A DNA stretch of 64,000 bases, from the NCBI GenBank assembly GCA_002786065.1, contig NHNY01000025.1, forward strand, positions 248,001-312,000, read 5' to 3'. Shown piece by piece: positions 22,932 to 34,405 of the stretch. Numbering within the stretch: position 1 is the stretch's first letter; each line of letters begins with the position of its first letter. Under the pieces are notes generated by a model. The model saw only the letters and a program-made list of their open reading frames with translations. It was not told the DNA's origin and made no database searches. A program made the translations under genes and the position numbers. Source of the DNA: Microcyclospora pomicola. Its lineage: Eukaryota; Ascomycota; Dothideomycetes; Capnodiales.

Positions 22932-25234
22932 CTACAACCGCGCCGCCACGCGTCCGGACAAGCCCGCCTGCTCCGCGATGCCCCGCGCGATGCCGCGACT
23001 GATGCCCATCGTGGTGACCATGGGGTTGACGCCGCTGGCGTTGGGGAAGACGGAGGCGTCGCAGATGAACAGGCCCTGGGTGCCCCAGACGCGGCCGGCG
23101 GGGTCGACGACGCTGTTGTGCGGCGCGGTGCCCATGCGGCAGGTGCCCATCTGATGTGCCGAGGCGAAGCCCGCGTCGCCCGAGCGCAAGCTGGTCTTGC
23201 GCAGGTGCTGGATCCAGGCGGCGAAGTCCGGGTCGTTGATCGAGGGGGCCGCGGCGGCTTCGGGGGCGATGGACAAGGGGCGGACGAACGGTTCCACGCC
23301 GGGGACTGAGGGGATGATCTCGCGCGCGCCTTCGATGTAGAGGATCTCGGCGGTGCGCGCGACGCCCTCGAGGATGTGGTCGCGGTCGAACTTGCTGGGG
23401 GTGTAGTTGACGCGGGCACGGCCGTCGCCCGGGTCCGGGTAGATTTGGCCGCCGTAGCGGTCGCGAGTCAGCGAGATGTAGCCGGTCATGCGGCGCATCT
23501 TGGCTGCGAACTCTTTCCATTGCAGGCCGTCTTGCCAGACGAAGTTGGGCAGGAACAGGCCGGGAAGCATGGTGACACACTCCAGTTTCGGGCCGTAGCC
23601 TTCCCCGTCCATGTTCTCGAATTCGTTGACGACGGTGGTCAAGATGGGACCCTCCCATGGGCGGATGTCCTCGTCCCAGACCGCGCCGGTGATGGAGACC
23701 GGGTGAAGATGGAGATGTCGTCCAATGTGGGAGTTCTTCAGATTTGATCGTAGGAGCAGCAACGGGGACATCAAGCTTCCTCCCGACACGATCACGCGAG
23801 GAGCTTTGACGATGACCTCACGCGTCATACGGTCGGCGCCTGCTACGCCTTGGTTGCTGTCTCGGGATGTCCAGATGCCCTTGACACCAATCGTCACTTT
23901 GTCGCCATCTTTCTTCTCGTCTGCGAAGAGCACTTCTTGCACATCGAACCCTTCCATGAAATGTGCACCTGCGCGCGCTGCATCTGGGAGGAAGGTCTCG
24001 GTCGGACCCTTCTTTCCACAGCTACCACATCCCAATGTACAGTATCCACAGTTGTGCGCCTCACCACCAGTGTTTTGTGGGACCGGTTTCGCCGCCCAGC
24101 CCAGCTTCCTCGATCCGTCCAGCAAGACCTGGTTACCCTTGTTATGCGGAATGTGCGCTGCGGACACGCCCATGCGTTCACAGATGAAATCCATGTCGTT
24201 CTGGAAGGCGGAAGTCTCGAAGTATTTGAGCCCAAACTTCTGCGCCCATTCTCGTCGGACGAAACCTTGTGTGTGCAGACCGGCCGACCAGTTGACAGTT
24301 CCTCCACCACCCCACGCGCTTCCGCCCAGCACGACGATACTCGTGTCGTCGGACTGCAACATACCACCGTTGGCAAAGAGATGGTTGGCACCTTCGTCCT
24401 CTGACATGGGAAGGTGTTCGGGAGCCCAGTAATAACTCTTGTCCACGACCAGCACCCGGAGACCTGCTTCGGACAGCGTCTTGGCCGCGACCGCACCTCC
24501 ACATCCACTTCCCACAATCACCACATCCGCCTCGACGACTTCAGGACCGGGCGATGTGGAGGGAGGGATCTGCAAGAATTGAAAGCCAAAGCCTTTGCCG
24601 ACACCTTCGTGGACGGGGGTCCGGGGATAGCTGAGTATGCGACCGAGCGTAGGCGATGTGCGGATCCATGATAGACGGATGAGAGTGGTGATGGATCGGA
24701 AGAGCATGCGAATGACGGGGATGCGCGAGTTGGCCCAGCCGAGCAGCAGCTTCTGGCGATCTTCGACGGACAGGTCGTAGAGGGGTGTAGCATAGCCGGT
24801 GAGCACGAGAGCGCCGGCGCGAGTGCTGGGCGATGGTTAGGGTGGTTTGCGACGTGCGACAGGCAGGGTGCTTACTTGATGGTGGTCAAGACCATGGTCA
24901 ATTGAGACAGCATGAAGTTGGAGAGGTTCTTGTTCAAGGTGCGGGTCATGCTGTTCTTGAATTCGAGGTTGGTGGAGGGTCGTTCATCGAGGTAGCTGGC
25001 GACGACGGCGCTGTCGGGGCCGGCGATGTTCGACAGACGTGCCACTCCGGCGTCGTAGACCTGTTTCGGTAGCGGATGTTGAAGATATTTGTTGCCATTG
25101 CCGGGCGTGATGGATGGAATGATGGCGTCGGAGAGGGCGAGCAGGAGACGCCATTGATCGGTGGTGATGCGGTCCTGCTCGGGGGAGAGGACTGGTAGCG
25201 GACTCGGCTTCTGCCTGATAACGACTTCCTCCAT
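22932..25234 (-). CDS. FAO1: Long-chain fatty alcohol oxidase (GMC oxidoreductase)
   Basis: An FAD enzyme that oxidises long-chain alcohols to aldehydes with O2, giving H2O2, in the fatty-acid/alkane omega-oxidation route; in yeasts it sits in the peroxisome. Two exons (25234..24876 and 24825..22932, intron 50 nt with branch CTAAC) give 750 residues. The N-terminal ~190 residues are the family-specific region (WRLLLALSDAIIPSITPG). VVIVGSGCGGAVAA (about 245) is the FAD dinucleotide-binding motif. SAHQMGTCRMG near the C-terminus carries the catalytic-site histidine region of GMC enzymes. A cysteine-rich NCGYCTLGCGSCGKKG stretch is typical of this subfamily. The protein ends VAARL, and -ARL is an acceptable PTS1. 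The ATG at 25234 was chosen because MEEVVIRQ starts the conserved region; an in-frame upstream extension lacks conservation. Confidence 0.9.
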
Positions 25235-27991
25235 GGCGAGCGAGGTTCGGCGGTGGATGTATGGACTGATGTATAGTACAGCCGTAAGCTGTGGTGGAGC
25301 TGAGCTGCTCGGCGGACGTGGAAGAGGGACCGCCCCGCGTATCACCAGCTGTCAACGTTTATACGAAGAGAAGAGAGTAGGAGATGGAGGGATGATGGAG
25401 TCCAGCAAGCAAAAGAGAACGACTGAAAGATCAAGCGTGGTGATGATGGAAACACAACATGAGTTTCATGTCGAGAATAGGGAAGCCTAGCATCACATGA
25501 AGACCTACCTCGCCGGACTGAAAGAGGAGACGGGGTCAAAGTGGTGATGCAAAGATGCCTCGGTGAAGCTGGACTCGGTCAGCTCACTCCAGGCCGCTTC
25601 TGGGCCATGGATCAGAAGTCTCAGGCAGCCGTCAGGCCAACATTTCGTCTGAAGTCATAGACATCGAGTGCCAGACTCGCGGACAGAGGTTGTGAAGGAG
25701 ACAGGGAAGAGAAGAGAGAATGATAGAGGAATATAGACGTTGGAGATAGCAGATGATCAAGTGCTGCATCCGGGTCGCGATGTATTGAAGATGGCCATCC
25801 ATGTAGATGCGAGATCGACCTTGCCATTATCGTCCATGTCGGTAGAAATACCACAACAGAGCAATATTGTCGCCGTGGGATTCGATCTGGTGTATGAGTG
25901 CATGTACTGATAAATGCATGATTGATGGTGAATGAAACCTGTATCAATGTCCACTACAGGCAATCTTCACCTCAACATCATGCTGTCCGATGGGCGATCT
26001 TCCATCGTCCTCGATCGGTTGAAGGTATTCCCGCTGACTCAGGCATCGATTCAATGGCGCAGTCGGAGTGAGCACATGATCGACGGCCGTTGATCACGTG
26101 CCTATACGCGACTGCTGCAGGGTCCCGACTGCAGAACACAGTCGACTCTAGACTCTCGAGACTGACAGTTGACGAGCCGACGGTTGGAGCATCATTCTCT
26201 AGCTGCGCACGCTGCTGCACCGCCGGCGCGTCGAGTGTCCGGGGAAATGTGCTTGATGGCTGGCAAGCGAAGGGGCCCGGCTGATGGTGGTGTGGGACCA
26301 GGGTAGATGGACTGCATCGCATCGCGTCGCATCATGTATAACATATCATACCAGACGACGACACCACGGTTCACCGCCATGATCGATGATCGGTCTGGTC
26401 GATGCGATGGATGTACAGGTACATGTATCGTACTGTGCTGCGGTGGTTGCTATGTTGTCAGAAGGATACGTAGGTATAGATGTTAATGGCCGTCTCAGGT
26501 CGACAACCACGGATCTCCAGGTTTCGGGGAATGCCGGCTGTCGCGGCGGATATTGGTTCATACGGCCGGCTCGTGCAATCAGAGTGCTATGCTGTGCTGT
26601 GCTGTGCTGTGTTATATCCTCCAACAGTGGCAGCATTGATATCAACAAGGCATCATCGTGCACTTCAGAGTGAGTAGGATGATGTTCTCTTCATACAGTA
26701 GTACTCTGGTCATCCTCCCTCCGATCCGATGCTCGGGGAGAAGAAGACGATGATTTGACTCCGACCGTTTGACATGTGAGAAGCCGCCAGCCACCGCCCG
26801 GATCCAGACAAGCGGGTCGAGCTTATATCATGCAGTCCCGTTTCTGACAGGACTTGGCAAGAGATAAGAGCTGCAGATACGCCAATCAGCGGTCGAGTTG
26901 GCCGGAAATCTGCGGTAGAGTTTAGTGCGACAGGGGAGTGCAGCAGAACGAAGATACGAAACGTCGCTCGCTCACTCACCACCCAGCAATTCCGTCATAT
27001 CTGTATCGACTGTATTCACTTTGACGATGAGTGTGCAGTATGTCCCGTCTAAGCATCATGGTTTGTTTTTTCGACTGCTGAGAACAACGGATGGGTGTGA
27101 GCAGCAGTCGTGTCGTCTGGCCGACATAGCCCCTTTAGCCGCGGACCAGCGCTGGCCACTAGTCACGACCAGTTCATCAACATTCGTCGGCCGGTGGCAA
27201 CACACGCGAGTGCCTACCTGAAGCAGTCGTAGTAGTCCGGCTTAAACCTGGTCGTCGCCGAACTCTACGCCCTCACTACTGTACATCCTCTCCACCACGC
27301 ACTGCCAGCCGGTCCATTCACCATCGCCTGCGCTCTTCTCATGTCAGCCTGTCCGCGCTCTCCACCTCGACCTTTCGCCCTCCACCCCGCCAATCGACCT
27401 CTCTTCATCCTTCACCTCCAGTCCTCGTTGTGATCTCGACCTCGACACCAATATCAACACCAACATCAACATCGCCCACCGGAAATACAATTCACCCTCC
27501 CAACCGATCTTCCCGCAACCCGCAGAGACCCTTCTTCTCTGCCTCAATCTCATCCACTTCCGGCGAGCCCTCGACGATCGATAAGCCCAACAGCCTCTGC
27601 CTCTCCCTCGGCGCGCGTCACCCTCGCACACCACCACCCTCTTATCTTTCCAGCCCTGTCGTCTGTTCCGACCAATATCACCCCCTGCTACCCCCCTCGA
27701 CCACCGGCACTGGCGATCCAGGAACCGGGGTGCATACTTGACCGCCTCGACGACAGTCCAGAGCCCAGGTCTGACGTGCAAAGAGCGACATCACTCTAAA
27801 GCCCGCGCCGACGGCACCTTCTTCGTCCTTCACTTCCCCCAACTTCGCAGCCACCCCCCACTGCTGCTATACCACCACGAACCATCCATTCGGCATCCTT
27901 CCAGCAATCAATTTGGACGACACTTCGATGAACTCGGTCTGCAATTCTCAGGTCCGGTCACTGTCAGTCTCGTCCACATAACAACACAATC
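25235..27991. other. Large divergent intergenic region (2.7 kb)
   Basis: No gene is supported here. Open frames on both strands are below 150 codons and read as low-complexity or random sequence. The right part, about 27,290-27,991, is strongly C/T-rich on the + strand and looks like a long 5' leader of the FYVE gene. A GCTGT microsatellite lies at 26591..26610. Confidence 0.5.
26591..26610. repeat. GCTGT microsatellite, four copies
   Basis: Four perfect copies of GCTGT with a degenerate copy just upstream. Intergenic and probably neutral. Confidence 0.9.
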
Positions 27992-28855
27992 ATGGCCACC
28001 CTCAACATGCCGTCACAACCACTGCCCACGAGCAACTACTACATGAATCCTCCCAGCGGACCGTCTCCCCCGGATTCCTCCTCGCTCTACTGCTTTCCCA
28101 GCAAGACCATGTCGCAGACCCCACCCTCCAACAACATCTCCCCCACCACCATTCACTCATCCCACATGGTGCGCCAACTGCGACAACCGCGCAATCCCAT
28201 GTACATCCCGGCTGCGTTGCGTCCCACGGAACCCGCCTCGCGACCGACCGATATCCCCGGCCGACCACGAGCGCCCGACACTCCCCCGGCGAGTAACGAG
28301 AGCAGCTTCGATGGCGCCAAGGTCGCCTCTCTCCAGACCTCCTCCAGCGACACCGCCGTCAACTACGCCGGCCTGGACGAGACCTCCGACCTCGCCATTC
28401 TCCGACGAGGCCTCAGCCGCGCCGCCAGTGAGAGTCTCGACCAAGAACTCGGCGATGTGACCGGCCGCCCGACGGACGCGCACTGGAAGCCAGACAGCGC
28501 TGCTCGCGACTGCGCCGTCTGCCATGTCGCCTTCTCCTGGTTCCTGCGCCGCCACCACTGCCGGCGCTGCGGCGATGTCATCTGCGATTCCCACAGCCAG
28601 CGCCGCGTCCCGCTCGACCAGAACGCCCGCTACCATCCCAAGGGCTCCATCGAGCGCGCCTGCGATCCCTGCTTTGCCGAGTGGCGCGTCATCAAGAAAC
28701 TTCGCCACTCGCGCGCTAGCAGCATGGCCGACTCGATGAGCTCGGAGGGTACGGCGGTGCCAAGCTTGCCGATCCCTGGACAGCGGAGAGCGCAGGATGA
28801 CGCTCGTGTCGGCAGCATGGCGCGCTCAGAGGGGATGGTATGGAGCACCTTTTGA
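27992..28855 (+). CDS. FYVE zinc-finger protein
   Basis: A probable phosphatidylinositol-3-phosphate binding protein of endosomes or vacuole. One exon, 287 residues. Residues 1-160 are Pro/Ser-rich and likely disordered. The FYVE domain covers about 160-235: WKPD (W165), C174 and C177, the lipid-binding RRHHCRRCG (R186-G194), C198, then H201 where most FYVE domains have Cys, and a final CDPC. Downstream is a short tail ending in WSTF, which I recall as typical of Pezizomycotina relatives. No RING, START or kinase domain follows, so it is a stand-alone FYVE protein. The start codon context is AATCATGG. Specific role unknown. Confidence 0.85.
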   Translation: MATLNMPSQPLPTSNYYMNPPSGPSPPDSSSLYCFPSKTMSQTPPSNNISPTTIHSSHMVRQLRQPRNPMYIPAALRPTEPASRPTDIPGRPRAPDTPPASNESSFDGAKVASLQTSSSDTAVNYAGLDETSDLAILRRGLSRAASESLDQELGDVTGRPTDAHWKPDSAARDCAVCHVAFSWFLRRHHCRRCGDVICDSHSQRRVPLDQNARYHPKGSIERACDPCFAEWRVIKKLRHSRASSMADSMSSEGTAVPSLPIPGQRRAQDDARVGSMARSEGMVWSTF

Positions 28856-30979
28856 AGGGCCTGTCGACCCCATAAACTTCACCATATCTCTTCGTCGGAG
28901 CGAGCCATTCGACTGTGATAAGACCACCATGGACTTCCGCATCACTGGTTGTCACTGATGATTCCTAAGACCAGGACCCTGCATCAACGGATCCAGTCCA
29001 AGCACGACGTCGTGCTGCACAACCACCGTCAAGTCCTGCCGGCCAAGCGTCCTCGACTTCGACCTTCCGGTCACGTGGCACATCACGTGTCACCACACCT
29101 CACCTCACCCTACTCGACCCTGTCACCAAAGATCAGGACCGAACGTGAGACCATGAAGGCAAGACGAGTCGGCCTTGGACATCACGCCAAGCCGACCATA
29201 TACGCTGCGAGCGAAGCATGAAAGCCGGCGGATAAGTGCTTTCTTCCTTAATCATTGCCTTCCATCTTTTGCCGATTGCTTCTTGACATTTCTACTCTAC
29301 AATGCTGCGTTCTTAGCGATCCCGTTCTTGAATTTTGTTTTATCTCGCGTTTGGGAGGAGCTTTTGATTCTCTGCGTCTGCTTGTTTATACTATACACCG
29401 CGTGGCGTTCTAGCGTTGTTGTTATTGTTGAAGACCAGCCTTTCTGGTCCAGTTTCGGAGTTGGGGATTTTACACTACAGTCGGACGAGGCGGCAAGAGC
29501 TGTTATTGTCGTTTGCTCTCTTCGGCAAGAAGGGATGAATGGATAGATTAGAATCACGTAGAGTTTGAGTAGAGTCTGAGTAGAGTCTGAGGATACAGGC
29601 AGTGCGGTTTAGTTTGGTTCGAGCGGTGCGAGAAGTGTGGTCGAACGTGGAGATGCTTTGGGTATCTTACGTTGCATGAGGTAACTACCTCAGCATTATT
29701 AGGAAGGTGGAAGTTGATCGAGGTTAAGAAGGGGATAGGTAGTACAGGATGTATGAACTTCATCACCTTACCTTATACACTCTCAACATCTATTCCCAAT
29801 CATGCCCAGCTTCTGGCTTAATCAAACTCACCTGGTGTCGTGAAGGACTTGGACGCAGCTGTGTAAGGCCGGCGACCTCCGATCGTTCCAGCACTTCGCC
29901 GTACCTACCGTACCTTACGTATCAACTCGACTTTCTGCCCTCTTGTGCTCAGAACAACGGCGGAGAGAATCACTCGGTCCCGGCCTGCATTGTGAGGGCT
30001 GAAGGGATATACTCACAAGTTTACATACGTTTAAGAATTCATACATGTGGGCAGGGAAGTGAGGTAAGGAAGTAGATCCATTGCGACCTGCTCGAATCGT
30101 CCGCGATCCCATCCCCTCCCCCTGCCCCCTTTAGCGATTTAGAGCACTGCCTTTCTCTCGTCCCTCCCCCCTTCGACCAGCATAAGGTACTCAAGTCAGC
30201 GATACGACTCTCGATCAGCGCACCGCCTCTCTCTCCTCCCTTCCCCCCTTCGACCAGCATAAGGTACTCAAGTCAGCTATCCGACTTTCGATCAGCGCTG
30301 TGCTCGTGACTTTGCATCCAATTCACGAGGCTGGTTGCGTAGAGGCCTTGTTTGACACTTCTCCAGATAATCCAGACACTGCCCCCTGCCCAATCCTACA
30401 ATTTAGTTTTTATCATTCTCCATTGCGCGCGCCGATTTCCTCGCTATGTTCCGGCAGCATGCACCGAGCGGATATGCCACATCTGTCCCCTTCGCCTTGC
30501 TACTGCTTGTTCTGCCTTGGATCGGGCACAGATCTAAGCACAAGCACGCAGCGCGTTGTGGGGGAAACGATTGATGGCTTGAGAAGTGCCTGGCCACGGG
30601 CCGCTGACAGTATCTCCATTGATCTCTGACGGGAGTTGGATCGTCGGATCGTGGACGACCGCCATCTGAGGATGACCAGGAGTAACAAGGCTTTAGACTG
30701 GTCGTAGTGGTCTGTTCTATCTGGAGAAGCTTCTCGACAGGCTATGGAAGCCATTTGTACGTGCGAGGCCCGAGTGAGCCTCGAGCTTGATTGGTGGCCT
30801 CAGCGTTATTCGATGTCGGACTGTCCACACCTAAGGTGAGATGCTAGAGCATATTGAACAGAACCTTGGGTAGCTCTGGTTCTGCTTACAGGTGATCGCG
30901 CAGAGATCATTGTATTGTGGTCGTCTGATAGTGAGTTGATGCCTCAGTTCACCCTTCTGCAATGCGGTAGTGTGCGCAT
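28856..30979. other. Convergent intergenic region (2.1 kb)
   Basis: 3' flanks of the FYVE gene (+) and the C2H2 gene (-). No open frame here resembles a protein. A two-copy imperfect tandem duplication of 77 bp lies at about 30144..30299. Confidence 0.5.
30144..30299. repeat. Imperfect 77-bp tandem duplication
   Basis: Two adjacent copies with a period of 77 bp. The best matched part is a 30-base core beginning CTTCGACCAGCATAAGGTAC at 30171 and again at 30248; in each copy a C/T-rich stretch lies before it and GATCAGCGC after it. Copies differ at a handful of positions, so the duplication is not recent. Confidence 0.85.
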
Positions 30980-33900
30980 CTACAGGTAGGGTTCATCGCT
31001 GATGGATTTGGCCCCACGTCCAAAAAACTTTGCGTTTAATAACAGTCTATCCGATGTGTCCGATGGGAGCGGGTCAGTGGCGTGCCACATATACTGCCTG
31101 CGAGGTTCACCTTCTTTCGGCGTTACATACGGGCCATCTTGAGCATCGGCAGCCACCGGTCCATCCGTCGAGACCAACAGCATGCCCTCATTCCTCAAGT
31201 CGTCGTCTGGGTGTTTCACACGTTCGTGCCTGTTTCGGGCACCGATGCTCGCATATGTCTTGCCGCAGTCCTTTGCTCTGCAGGCATACCGAGAGGTCGG
31301 CCGCTTGTGTATAGCTTCATGACGGCGTAAATCCTCCAGGTTCTGGAATCTGGTGAGACAGTAGTGGCACATATGTGGGCGATCATCCTCCCATACACGG
31401 CGAGACTTGCTGAAGCGATTGGCAGGTGATACTCGGGAGGATGGCGGACCACTGAGAGTGCTGCCCGACCCCGGGGCGTCGAATGATCCCCCATCTGGCC
31501 CTAGGGGTGTGAACGATGCAGGTTGTCCCCTTTCTTTGTGCTCTCCATCCGAGTCGCCTTGAGCCTCAGGTGGAACATATGGGGGACTATCAGAGGACTC
31601 GAATCGCTCATTTGTATGCTTCACCTGTTCATGTCTGATTCGATGATCGGCACGATGAGATTCAAAGCTACAGTCCTTTGCTCTACACTTGTATAGGGAC
31701 TTTGGCGAGTCGTGGAGTGACTCATGGCGATGTAAGTCGTATGCCCTCATGAATATCTTGTGGCAGTGAGTGCACCTATATGGACGAGTCGATGGATCAG
31801 TATGTATGCGTTCATGCCTCCGCAGTGCACTAGCAGTGGGGAACGTCTTCGCGCAATCTTCTCGACTGCATCGAAACGAACAGGAAGTCATCTCGCCTTG
31901 CTTGCTGCTCCATGAGAACCCCTGATCGTCCGCCATCCGCGAACCTGCATCTTTGTATCTCACGAATCTTATGATCATTGGTGGTTGTTGAGCTCCACCC
32001 GCATACGCTGAAGGAGACATTGGAGGCCCCATATCTGACAGTGGCTCCTGTGTGGTACTGTGAGATGTCGGTCGATGCCTTGTGGTTTGAGTTGGAGCAT
32101 GATGGGTTTGCGTTCGTCCGGAAGAAGGTAGCGAAGCCCCGTCACGGTGACTTTCTGCCCGGCTCGTGGGGTCATTGACATTCTCAACTGGTCCCGGAGT
32201 CTTCGAATCTCCTAAGTTTAAAGCCTGGCCTTCTACATCAGGAAGGAGAAAGTGTGTCGTCGCCAGATCTTCGTGTGATGGTGCCTGAGACGTTTCCTTG
32301 GAGTCCACTAGTCGTGTGTCGCCTCCCTGAGTTTTGCCATCCACATTTTGAGGTACGGATGGTGCTTTCCTGGAACCTGCTGAATGCGAGCCTCGAGATG
32401 AGTTCTTTGAGACAAATGAAGCCGAAGACTTGCTACTCGGAGTACTCCACTGCGTATCTGCTCTCGCAGAAGACAATCGAGCAGACTGTGATTTCTCACC
32501 TACGTCCGCGACGTTAGCCACCTCACACTCATCTTCGTACAACCTTGAAAGAGTGAACAAAGCTGATTGTTCCAAATGACAACCAAGATGTCGCATGAAC
32601 TGTAACGACGAGACCATGACTGCTGAAGATGCTGGATCATGCGTATTCCTCGGGCGAAGGCTTGTGTCCCAGTCACAAAGGGGACACGACTTCGTAGATA
32701 ACTTCTCTGGTAGCCAAGACCCGGCGGTAAGAAAAAGCTGTCTTTGCTCGACAGAGGTTTCTTCAGCATGATCAGCTTGCAAGTGGACCAAAAAGCTTTC
32801 CTCGTCGGTGTAAGTAGCCTGTTCGCACACCGGACATGGCCACTGCCGGCGATGCTTCTCCATCTCGTGATCCCACCAGCTTTTCCGATCGACAAACATG
32901 AGCATTTCGCATTGCTTGAATGTGCAGATGAACGGTCGAATATCGTCGAAGACGTGCGCCCTATGGTGAATTTAGTGAGACCATTCTGCGATCGTCTTGT
33001 CAGGGGGACCTTACTTCCATGCACTGTGGCTGTTGAAGCTCTGGAACGTGCTGCAATATGGGCATTCAAAGATCTCGCCAAGCTCCGAGAACGCTTTGAT
33101 GTTAGGAATACAATACTTCGTTTTTTCCTGGTCGTCGCTGAGCTTCGTAGCGAGTACAGATTGGCTTGTGGTGCGAGGACCATCATTCAATCGACTGACG
33201 GGCTTGACTAATGATTTTGAAGCCATTTTATGCTTGTTCGCAAATTTCGAGGTCGTAGTCATGTTAGGTTGGTCCCTCGATTCTGTAGTGTCAGCGTGGT
33301 GGTCGCCGGTCACCACATCATCGGTGACTTTATGCAGCGGCACAAGTTTGGGTTGGCCTGGAATGTCAGAATGTGATCGATGCTCTCGAGAATACATGAT
33401 GAATTGCCTCCTTTTCGCGTTCGCGGACCCAAGGCGCTTGAGGAGCCATGGGGCTACGGGGCCATTTCCCGTCATTTTTGAAAAGTTCTGAGCAATATGT
33501 GCTATTTCCAGAGCAGAGTCGATTGTCTTATTCTTGCACAGCTCGGAAGGTGTCCACCGATCATTTGCGGCGGCACGAAAGATCAGCTGTGGGACTTTGA
33601 ACAATCTAGAAACAGCATCCTCGAGAACCGATAGTAGGCAAATTCGAGCTGCTTTTGGAGTGCTCTGTGTATCGTCAGTCTTGCCTGCGAGTGCATCGTA
33701 GTCATCTCCACAGAGCTCCCGCAGTGCCTCAAAATCGACAGCAGTAGTAAGCTCGATGGGATCATGAACTATATGAAGCGAACATCAGCGACAGTAGCAA
33801 GTCGTCGTCAGCGGAGGAGATCAACCTACCGCTAGCCAAAAGTTCGAGTATTTCTTCGAGGATCTGTATAAGGCGCTGCCGGATCGGTGAAGGATCGCGT

Positions 33901-34130
33901 AAACGTTGCTCCAGTGATTGCGGACTGTCGGATACATGTAAAGCGCCAACACTGCCAATCCAGATCTTGAATTTGGAAGAGATGTTGTCAAGATCGTCTA
34001 CATTTTCGGAGGTATCAAAGATGCCCTCTCCCCGTGTCGCAGCTATGCGGAACGCCTCCAACACTTCAGTCACTTTCTCACTGATCAAATTCGTGGCCAT
34101 GGCCGGCGTATCGTGTTTCTCTGACTGCAT
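30980..34130 (-). CDS. Large fungal C2H2 zinc-finger protein
   Basis: A probable nuclear DNA- or RNA-binding protein of a family common in Dothideomycetes and relatives; role unknown. Three exons (34130..33830, 33768..33015, 32960..30980) give 1011 residues; introns are 61 and 54 nt. Residues 1-~200 are a helical fungal-specific region (SKFKIWIGSVGALHV, then ELTTAVDFEAL). A first zinc-finger block (FICTFKQC..., PCPVC, SCPLCDW) starts at about 360 immediately after intron 2. A Ser/Thr-rich linker covers about 500-700. Classic fingers follow: FRCSREDC..RRHERIH at about 713, YRCTHCHKIF, YKCRAKDC, then HMCHYCLTRF and YACRAKDC near 875-925. An ATG at 34100 has better context (GGCCATGGCC) and may be the true start, giving 1001 residues. 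It diverges from the DUF7580-type gene over 275 bp. Confidence 0.82.
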
Positions 34131-34405
34131 CAGCGATCTTAGCGGACCTCATCAATGTCCTTTCGTAGAACGGTCGAAGGTGCACAATGTATCTGGAAGT
34201 ACAAATCTGGCAGTGGTCGACCGTAGGATCCAAGCCTTGATGCATGAGCTGCGCCACTCCACAAAGTGTGCTCAGCCTGATCTGACGTTCTAAGGGGGCC
34301 GCCCACTTCATGTAGGCGAGTACCTCCATCCACAAAACTCGTATGGAAGTCGACTCCTGACATTGTGTTGAGCGACATATTCGCAAGAAATTTGAAGCCA
34401 CCAAG
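34131..34405. promoter_or_regulatory. Shared divergent promoter of the C2H2 and DUF7580-type genes
   Basis: 275 bases separate the start codons of two divergent fungal-specific genes. No TATA box or known factor site stands out. The compact spacing suggests coordinated expression, which is inference. Confidence 0.45.

Noticed and set aside
22684-23658. 324-codon minus-strand frame, Arg/Pro/His-rich
   Set aside because: It overlaps the fatty alcohol oxidase in another frame on the same strand; the composition is that of a shifted GC-rich gene.
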